Notes under the pieces: generated by a model
Database searches by the model: none
What the model was told of the DNA's origin: nothing
The model's input: the letters and a program-made list of their open reading frames with translations, nothing else
Shown here: positions 1-5,064 of the stretch, piece by piece
How the letters are laid out: the number at the start of each line of letters is the position of its first letter
How positions within the stretch are numbered: position 1 is the stretch's first letter
Source of the DNA: Betaproteobacteria bacterium
Lineage (GTDB): Bacteria > Pseudomonadota > Gammaproteobacteria > Burkholderiales > SG8-39
Length of the DNA: 5,839 nt
Assembly (NCBI GenBank): GCA_009693345.1
Contig: SHXL01000170.1
Span: 1-5,839, forward strand
Reading direction: 5' to 3'
Made by a program: the position numbers and the translations under genes

Positions 1-61
1 AGTTCCAGCGGTACACTCCTACAGAAAGCGGGAGCGAATGGCTACCCGCCCGGCCGCCTGA
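1..61 (+). CDS. Possible 3' end of an upstream gene (partial, unidentified)
   Basis: Frame 2 is open from the left edge to a TGA at 59-61 and reads VPAVHSYRKRERMATRPAA. It stops only 4 nt before the ATG of the first permease, the spacing expected for a co-translated operon member. In Opp/Dpp-type operons the gene in this place is usually the periplasmic substrate-binding protein, but 19 residues show no recognisable motif. The other two forward frames are also open at this edge, so in GC-rich DNA an open run this short is weak evidence. The upstream gene could instead end before the window. This call rests on position alone. Confidence 0.3.
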   Translation, partial: VPAVHSYRKRERMATRPAA

Positions 62-65
62 CGCC

Positions 66-1046
66 ATGTTCGGCTACATCGTCCGCCGCGTGCTGTATGC
101 GATCCCGATCCTGATCGGGGTCAACCTGATCACCTTCACCCTGTTTTTCATCGTCAACACGCCGGACGACATGGCGCGCATGCAGCTGGGCGCGAAGCGG
201 GTGACGCCGGAGGCGATCGAGAAGTGGAAGGCGGAGCGTGGTTACGATCTTCCCCTGGTCTGGAATTCCATGGAGGAATCCCTGTTCGACAAGGCAAGCA
301 AGACGGTGTTCACGCAAAAATCCGCAAAGCTTTTCATCTTCGACTTTGGCTACTCGGAGGACAAGCGCGACATCGGCAGCGAGATCAAGGCGAGGATGTG
401 GCCCAGCCTGGCGCTCGCGGTGCCGGTCTTCCTCGTCGGCCTGGCGGTGTGCATCACCTTCGCGCTGCTGATGGCTTTTTTTCGCGCCAGTTATCTCGAC
501 GTCTGGGGCGTGGTGCTGTGCGTGGCGATGATGTCGGTCTCGACGCTGTTCTACATCATCGGCGGACAGTACATCGCATCCAAGATCTGGCACCTGGTGC
601 CGATCTCCGGCTACGCTGGCGGCCTGGATGCAGCGCGGTTCCTGATCCTGCCGGTGCTGATCGGGGTCGTCGGCGGCATCGGCGCGAGCAGCCGATGGTA
701 CCGGACACTGTTCCTCGAGGAAATGGGCAAGGACTACGTGCGCACGGCGCGCGCCAAGGGCCTGGCCGAGAGCGCAGTGCTGTTCCGCCACGTGCTCAAG
801 AACGCCATGATCCCGATTCTGACCGGCGTGGTGGTGGTGATCCCGACGCTGTTCCTCGGCAGCCTGCTGATGGAATCGTTTTTTGGCATTCCCGGACTGG
901 GCAGCTACACCATAGACGCGATCCAGGCGCAGGATTTCTCGGTGGTGCGCTCGATGGTATTCATCGGCTCGGTGTTCTATATCGTGGGCCTGATCCTCAC
1001 CGATATCTCCTACACCGTCGTCGATCCGCGCATCAGGCTGGAATAG
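66..1046 (+). CDS. Peptide-class ABC importer permease, OppB/DppB/YejB-like
   Basis: This 326-residue integral membrane protein forms half of the translocation channel of a peptide/nickel-class ABC importer in the inner membrane. The N terminus (MFGYIVRRVLYAIPILIGV) is the classic OppB/DppB opening: a basic start followed by the first membrane helix at about 8-30. A periplasmic segment of about 80 residues follows. Further helices lie near 112-136, 146-166, 190-208, 248-274 and 295-317. The EAA coupling loop that docks on the ATPase is at 223-246 (DYVRTARAKG...RHVLKN, with the conserved Gly at 232). The C terminus DPRIRLE is typical of the family, and the length is normal. ATG 66 is chosen because it matches the family start. 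No clear Shine-Dalgarno precedes it, so coupling to upstream translation is likely. Whether the substrate is peptide, glutathione, a metal chelate or a murein peptide cannot be told from sequence. Confidence 0.95.
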   Translation: MFGYIVRRVLYAIPILIGVNLITFTLFFIVNTPDDMARMQLGAKRVTPEAIEKWKAERGYDLPLVWNSMEESLFDKASKTVFTQKSAKLFIFDFGYSEDKRDIGSEIKARMWPSLALAVPVFLVGLAVCITFALLMAFFRASYLDVWGVVLCVAMMSVSTLFYIIGGQYIASKIWHLVPISGYAGGLDAARFLILPVLIGVVGGIGASSRWYRTLFLEEMGKDYVRTARAKGLAESAVLFRHVLKNAMIPILTGVVVVIPTLFLGSLLMESFFGIPGLGSYTIDAIQAQDFSVVRSMVFIGSVFYIVGLILTDISYTVVDPRIRLE

Positions 1047-1052
1047 GGAAGG
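1046..1052 (+). promoter_or_regulatory. Strong Shine-Dalgarno for the second permease
   Basis: A purine run GGGAAGG overlaps the last base of the upstream TAG stop and sits 6 nt before ATG 1059. It fixes that ATG as the start of the long form of the second permease. This matters because the classic permease core could otherwise begin at an internal ATG (1575), which has no such site. Confidence 0.75.
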
Positions 1053-1058
1053 CGCCAC

Positions 1059-2405
1059 ATGCCCGTCATCCTCGTCACGGATATCCTGGTTTGGCTGCTT
1101 GCGGCGGTGGCCGCCGGCTACGCGTTCCACTGCCGGCGCCGTCCGCACCTCGCGATTCCGTGGGCGCGGGTTTTCAGGAGCGCCACGGCCATGGCCTCGG
1201 TAGTCGTGCTCGGTGCTTATGCCACGCTGGGGTTGCTCGATTCCCTGCATTTCCGGCCTGCGCTCGAACAGAAGAATGCGGAACAGAGGGCATATTCGTC
1301 GGAAGTCCTTTCCGTTCTCGACCTCGCCGTGTCGCATCTCAGAGGGCGCGGCGAAAAGACTTATTCGGCGCCCCTTGCGACACGGTCTTATGCCAAGGAG
1401 CAGATCGAACTGCCTGATGGACGCCAGGTGCGCGATTTCCCGCGCCTCGCCTTCGGCGGCGCCCACCTGAACGGCGAAGACGAGTGGGCCGTGGATGTAG
1501 TGAAGCGGACGCTGGCAGGGCTTGCTGTTGCTGTTGTCTTGTTAATCTTATTCTTCCTTGCAACAAAAACTCTCATGAAAAGAAGGCCTGAAATTCCCTG
1601 GCACGCTGCGGGCATCTCGCTCGCTGTGGTGCTGCTGCTGGCCGGGCCGGTGCTGGCGCTGTCCACCGGTTATCACGTGCTGGGGACCGACAAGGTCGGC
1701 CAGGACATTTTCTACCTGGCCCTGAAATCGGTGCGCACCAGCCTGGTGATCGGCACGCTGACCACGCTCGTGCTCCTGCCGGTGGGCATCGCGCTGGGTA
1801 TCTCGGCCGGATACTTCAAGGGCTGGGTCGACGATGTCATCCAGTACCTTTACACCACGCTCAATTCGATCCCCGGCGTTCTGCTGATCGCGGCGGCGGT
1901 GCTGATGATGCAGGTCTATATCGACCTGCACCCGGAAACCTTCCAGACCGCGGTGCAGCGCGCCGACCTGAGGTTGCTGTTTCTGTGCGTCATCCTCGGC
2001 CTGACCAGCTGGACCGGGCTTGCGCGGCTGCTGCGCGGCGAGGCGCTGAAGCTCTCGCAACTCGAGTACATCCAGGCGGCGCATGCCTTCGGCGTCCGCG
2101 ACACGCGCATCCTCGCGCGCCACATCCTGCCCAACGTCTCGCACATCGTGATCATCGCGATGGTGATGGATTTCTCGGGCCTGGTTCTGGCCGAGGCGGT
2201 GCTGTCCTACGTCGGCGTCGGTGTGGATCCATCCACCAACAGTTTCGGCACGATGATCAATGCGGCGCGCATGGAAATGGCGCGCGAGCCGGTCGTCTGG
2301 TGGGCGCTGGCGACCGCGTTCAGTTTCATGTTCGCGCTGGTCCTGGCGGCCAATCTGTTCGCCGACGCGATCCGCGACGGCTTCGACCCCCGGGTGCGCA
2401 TGTGA
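1059..2405 (+). CDS. Peptide-class ABC importer permease, OppC/DppC-like, with N-terminal extension
   Basis: This 448-residue protein is the second channel subunit and would pair with the preceding permease. The C-terminal part, from about 173, is the family core: a first core helix at 181-203, then HVLGTDKVGQDIF (206-218), which matches the conserved HxLGTDxxGxD segment of OppC/DppC. The EAA loop EYIQAAHAFG...RHILPN is at 336-359, and the ending GFDPRVRM is also typical. Ordinary OppC/DppC proteins are about 300 residues, so this one carries about 150 extra. The extension has a helix at about 3-24, a basic cytoplasmic loop (CRRRPH...RVFR), a helix at 42-62, a polar segment of about 85 residues at 63-148 and a helix at 151-172 followed by KRR. 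By the positive-inside rule the polar segment is periplasmic. ATG 1059 has a good ribosome site, and the gene lies 12 nt after the first permease. The role of the extension is unknown to me; docking of a binding protein is one guess. Confidence 0.93.
   Translation: MPVILVTDILVWLLAAVAAGYAFHCRRRPHLAIPWARVFRSATAMASVVVLGAYATLGLLDSLHFRPALEQKNAEQRAYSSEVLSVLDLAVSHLRGRGEKTYSAPLATRSYAKEQIELPDGRQVRDFPRLAFGGAHLNGEDEWAVDVVKRTLAGLAVAVVLLILFFLATKTLMKRRPEIPWHAAGISLAVVLLLAGPVLALSTGYHVLGTDKVGQDIFYLALKSVRTSLVIGTLTTLVLLPVGIALGISAGYFKGWVDDVIQYLYTTLNSIPGVLLIAAAVLMMQVYIDLHPETFQTAVQRADLRLLFLCVILGLTSWTGLARLLRGEALKLSQLEYIQAAHAFGVRDTRILARHILPNVSHIVIIAMVMDFSGLVLAEAVLSYVGVGVDPSTNSFGTMINAARMEMAREPVVWWALATAFSFMFALVLAANLFADAIRDGFDPRVRM
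1521..1580. other. AT-rich, rare-codon patch inside the second permease gene
   Basis: By direct count these 60 nt hold 21 G or C (35%) in an otherwise GC-rich gene. The codons include TTG, TTA (twice), CTT, GCA, ACA and AAA, with AGA and AGG just after. The patch encodes the helix at about residues 155-172 and ends at M173, where the classic OppC/DppC core begins. Confidence 0.7.
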
Positions 2406-4450
2406 CAGGGCAACTGACGGAATCCGTATTGGAAGTTACGAATCTGAAGACCCGCATTGATACGCCAACAGGTGAGTTGCGCGCAGTCGACGGCGTCGAC
2501 ATCGAATTGCAAAAAGGAAAATGCTTCGCCCTGGTCGGAGAATCGGGCAGCGGTAAATCCATGACGGCGCTTTCGCTGATGCGCTTGCTGCCCGAAGCCG
2601 GGCGCATCTCCGATGGCCGGGTGCTGCTGGGAGGGCAGGACCTTCTCGCGTTGCCCGAGGCGGCGATGCGCGCCGTGCGTGGGCGGCGTGTGGCGATGAT
2701 TTTCCAGGAGCCGTCCACTGCGCTCAATCCGGTGTTAACCGTGGGTCGCCAGATCATGGAGGTCATCGAGCGCCACACGGCGCTGACCGGGGATGCAGTG
2801 CGCAGGCGCGCGCTCGAGCTGCTCGACGCGGTCGGCATCCCGGATGCCGCATGGCGATGCGGGGAGTATCCGTTCCAGCTTTCCGGCGGACTCAAGCAAC
2901 GCGTCATGATTGCCTGTGCGCTGGCCGCGGAGCCCGAAGTGCTGATTGCCGATGAGCCCACCACCGCTCTGGACGTGACGATCCAGGCGCAGATCCTCGA
3001 CCTGCTGGCGAAGCTCCAGGCCGAGCACGACATGGCGATCCTGCTGATCACCCATGACCTGGGCATCGTCGCCCGGATGGCGCAACGGGTCGCCGTCATG
3101 TACGCCGGTGAAATTGTCGAAATCGCGGAGCGCGGCGCATTTTTCGCCGCGCCTCAGCATCCTTACTCGCAGAAGCTGTTCGAAGCGCTGCCTTCGTCGG
3201 AGAAGCGCGGCACGGAACTCTCGGCAATTGCAGGCCAGGTCCCCCCTCTGACGGGGAGTTTCACCGGCTGCCGGTTTGTGGAGCGCTGCGAACTCGCGTA
3301 CCTGCGCTGCCGCCAGGAGGTGCCGCGGTTGGCTGCGATCCCCGGAGACGCCTCGGGGCGCAGGCTGGTGCGTTGTCACCTCCGGGAGCAGGGCCTCGCG
3401 GCGGCGCCGCAGCTTATCTCCGCCGGACTGGACGAGGGCACGCTAGTCGCCGTCGCGAGCATGCCGGTGCTTGTGGAGCTGGAGGACCTGAAGGTGCATT
3501 TTCCGATCCGCAAAGGCCTGTTCAAGCGTACCGTCGGCCACGTCAAGGCGGTCGACGGGGTGTCGCTCACCATCCATTCGGGCAGGACCCTGGCGCTGGT
3601 GGGCGAATCGGGTTGCGGCAAGACGACCGCAGGCAAGGCGCTGCTGCGGCTCATTCCCCCGACGCACGGGCGCGTGGTGTTCGCGGGCAGGGACCTGTCG
3701 GCGCTTTCGCGCCAAGCGCTGCGCAAGAGCCGCGGCGCGATGCAGATCATCTTCCAGGACCCCTATGGCTCGCTCAATCCTCGCATGCGGACCGCCGATA
3801 TCCTCGCCGAAGGCATGCGCAGCCTGGGAGTGGGGCGCGACGAGAAGGACCGCATGTACCGCATGGCGGAGCTGCTGGAGCAGGTGGGCCTGCCGTTGGA
3901 GGCTCTGGCCCGCTATCCGCACGAATTCTCCGGCGGCCAGCGCCAGCGCATCGCGATCGCGCGCGCCTTGGCGGTGGAACCCAAGCTGATCGTGTGCGAC
4001 GAACCCACCAGCGCGCTGGATGTTTCGGTGCAGGCGCAAATACTCAACCTGCTGAAGTCGCTGCAGGACCGGCTCGGCATCGCGTACCTGTTCATCACGC
4101 ACAACATCTCGATCGTCGAATACCTCGCGCACGAGGTCGCGGTGATGTACCTGGGCAGGATCGTGGAGCGCGGCACGGCCGAGGAGGTGCTCGGCAATCC
4201 GATGCATCCCTATACACAGGCGCTGCTCTCGGCGGTGCCCACCGTAGAGGGCAAGCGCGAGATCATGCGGCTCTCGGGCGAACTGCCGTCGCCGGCGCAT
4301 CCGCCGGCCGGCTGCCATTTCCACCCGCGCTGCCCGAAGGCAACGGCCGAATGCCGGGAAACCTATCCGGAGGCGGTGCAGTTGGTCCGCGGCAGGACCG
4401 TCAACTGCGTCCTCTATCGCGGTGTGTCGAAGGCTGCCAGCAACATCTGA
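2402..4450 (+). CDS. Fused double ATP-binding protein of a peptide-class ABC importer (OppD-OppF type)
   Basis: This 682-residue cytoplasmic protein supplies both ATPase domains of the importer and powers uptake through the two permeases. Domain 1: Walker A GESGSGKS (46-53), Q-loop FQEP (101-104), signature LSGGLKQR (160-167), Walker B with DEP (184-186), switch His in THD (217-219). Domain 2: GESGCGKT (401-408), FQDP (451-454), FSGGQRQR (509-516), DEP (533-535), THN (566-568). Both catalytic glutamates are present, so both sites look competent. Each domain is followed by the Opp/Dpp-type C-terminal region with four cysteines: 290, 296, 303, 325 and 638, 644, 651, 669. The architecture matches GsiA or YejF, but the substrate is unknown. 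The start is taken as GTG 2402, which overlaps the TGA of the preceding permease in a 4-nt GTGA, the usual arrangement for coupling. A TTG at 2429 is an alternative start. The 3' end overlaps a convergent gene by 37 nt. Confidence 0.95.
   Translation: MTGQLTESVLEVTNLKTRIDTPTGELRAVDGVDIELQKGKCFALVGESGSGKSMTALSLMRLLPEAGRISDGRVLLGGQDLLALPEAAMRAVRGRRVAMIFQEPSTALNPVLTVGRQIMEVIERHTALTGDAVRRRALELLDAVGIPDAAWRCGEYPFQLSGGLKQRVMIACALAAEPEVLIADEPTTALDVTIQAQILDLLAKLQAEHDMAILLITHDLGIVARMAQRVAVMYAGEIVEIAERGAFFAAPQHPYSQKLFEALPSSEKRGTELSAIAGQVPPLTGSFTGCRFVERCELAYLRCRQEVPRLAAIPGDASGRRLVRCHLREQGLAAAPQLISAGLDEGTLVAVASMPVLVELEDLKVHFPIRKGLFKRTVGHVKAVDGVSLTIHSGRTLALVGESGCGKTTAGKALLRLIPPTHGRVVFAGRDLSALSRQALRKSRGAMQIIFQDPYGSLNPRMRTADILAEGMRSLGVGRDEKDRMYRMAELLEQVGLPLEALARYPHEFSGGQRQRIAIARALAVEPKLIVCDEPTSALDVSVQAQILNLLKSLQDRLGIAYLFITHNISIVEYLAHEVAVMYLGRIVERGTAEEVLGNPMHPYTQALLSAVPTVEGKREIMRLSGELPSPAHPPAGCHFHPRCPKATAECRETYPEAVQLVRGRTVNCVLYRGVSKAASNI
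4414..4450. other. Convergent 3' overlap of two coding sequences
   Basis: The last 37 nt of the ATPase gene (plus strand, TGA at 4448-4450) are also the last 37 nt of the secreted-protein gene (minus strand, TAG at 4414-4416). About twelve codons at the end of each gene are therefore read on opposite strands. I find no hairpin followed by a T-run on either strand nearby, so transcripts from the two sides are likely to run into each other. Confidence 0.8.
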
Positions 4451-4974
4451 TTCAGGTCGCTCGGGATCGGCAGCAGCCTGTTGCGCAGAAGCTCCCCGAG
4501 CTGGGTCTGTTCCTCGACGGACAGGGTGTTGATTTCCTTCCGGAACCCGGCCGCCAGACTTTCCTTCTCGCCCGAGGAAAGCTGCGCCAGCTTCTGCTGC
4601 GCCGCGCGTACCGTAAGCGCCTTGTCCGCGAAATATTCAATCATCGGGCCGCGTACCGCCGCGTTTTTCGGATCCGTCAGCGCTTCTTTCAGGGAGCCGT
4701 AAATCTCCCTGCGCTGGGCGTCGTTGAGGTAGGGGAAGCTGTCGTCGATCAGGCGCCGCAGGTGGTCGGGCTCGACCGAAGTGCCCGGATAGAAGCGCGC
4801 CACGTCCGGCACCGGTTCCGGCGCAGGGGCGAAACTCGATTTGGCGACGTGCGAGATAACCATATCGCGCGCGATGCCGAGCAGGAACATGAGGATCGGG
4901 TCGGCAGCGGCAGGCGTGACGATGCCCGCAAATAGCAAAGCGAAAAGAACGCCCTTCCGCAGGAACCGGACCAT
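4414..4974 (-). CDS. Small secreted protein of unknown function
   Basis: I do not recognise this 186-residue protein. It begins with a convincing Sec signal peptide: basic MVRFLRKG, hydrophobic VLFALLFAGIV, then TPAAA with likely cleavage after A24. No cysteine sits at the cleavage site, so it is not a lipoprotein. The mature protein starts with another apolar stretch (PILMFLLGIARDMVI, 26-40) that could keep it membrane-associated. A proline-rich spacer (48-56) follows, then a charged, probably all-helical region (67-180) rich in Glu, Lys, Arg and Leu. ATG 4974 is the first possible start because a TAG lies in frame 12 nt upstream. AGAG, 5 nt before the ATG, is a weak ribosome site. The gene is convergent with the ABC ATPase, sharing 37 nt at the 3' ends, and lies 90 nt downstream of mltD on the same strand, so it may be read from the mltD transcript or from its own promoter. 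A periplasmic or envelope role is inference. Confidence 0.82.
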   Translation of the reverse strand: MVRFLRKGVLFALLFAGIVTPAAADPILMFLLGIARDMVISHVAKSSFAPAPEPVPDVARFYPGTSVEPDHLRRLIDDSFPYLNDAQRREIYGSLKEALTDPKNAAVRGPMIEYFADKALTVRAAQQKLAQLSSGEKESLAAGFRKEINTLSVEEQTQLGELLRNRLLPIPSDLNQMLLAAFDTPR

Positions 4975-5064
4975 GGGCGCTCTATTCTAGGCATCCTTGG
5001 ATAGCTTGGTTATCGCACAGCAGCAATACACGATAAAACACGTTAGGAACAATCATTAACAAGA
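4975..5064 (-). promoter_or_regulatory. AT-rich intergenic gap with a possible weak promoter
   Basis: This 90-nt gap separates the mltD stop from the start of the secreted-protein gene. On the minus strand a candidate promoter consists of TTTATC (plus 5032-5037), a 17-nt spacer and GATAAC (plus 5009-5014) preceded by an extended -10 TG dinucleotide. This would give an untranslated leader of roughly 25-30 nt. The hexamers match the consensus at only 3 and 4 of 6 positions, so this is tentative. A second -10-like TAGAAT lies 14 nt before the ATG but has no good -35. I see no convincing mltD terminator in the gap. Confidence 0.25.
5010..5036. repeat. Short inverted repeat TTATCG-15 nt-CGATAA
   Basis: A perfect 6-bp inverted repeat has arms at 5010-5015 and 5031-5036 and a 15-nt centre. 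There is no T-run after it on the strand that would terminate mltD, so it does not look like an intrinsic terminator. Its arms largely coincide with the candidate -10 and -35 hexamers of the secreted-protein gene, so it could be an operator. Six-base arms in AT-rich DNA can also arise by chance. Confidence 0.3.

Noticed and set aside
38..61. Seven-codon leader peptide (MATRPAA) before the first permease
   Set aside because: The only purine-rich site (GGGAG) is 3 nt before the ATG, which is too close, and the same frame is open to the window edge, so a gene tail explains it as well.
224..1417. Plus-strand open frame of 397 codons
   Set aside because: It is a shifted reading of two real permease genes, crosses their boundary and has no recognisable motif.
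42..1466. Long minus-strand open frame (474 codons) opposite the two permeases
   Set aside because: The translation is rich in His, Arg, Asp and Gln with no domain, as expected for the antisense of GC-rich genes; the plus strand carries clear permeases.
1985..2401. Extension of the ATPase upstream of GTG 2402
   Set aside because: The frame is open, but the peptide is Arg/Ala-rich noise within the permease gene, and the family N terminus begins at about LEVTNL just after 2402.
3461..4450. Second ATPase half as a separate gene starting at ATG 3461
   Set aside because: The frame is continuous from the first half with no stop and there is no ribosome site before 3461; fused double ATPases are well known in this class.
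2402..4450. One degenerate ATP site in the fused ATPase
   Set aside because: Walker A, Walker B glutamate, signature and switch histidine are intact in both halves; THN in place of THD in half 2 keeps the histidine.
4490..4502. AGCTC-CCC-GAGCT hairpin as a terminator of the ABC operon
   Set aside because: It has only five base pairs, no T-run after it, and lies inside the coding part of the minus-strand gene.
3373..4935. Plus-strand open frame of 520 codons
   Set aside because: It is a frame-shifted shadow of the second ATPase half that runs on into the antisense of the secreted-protein gene; Ala/Gly/Arg-rich with no motif.
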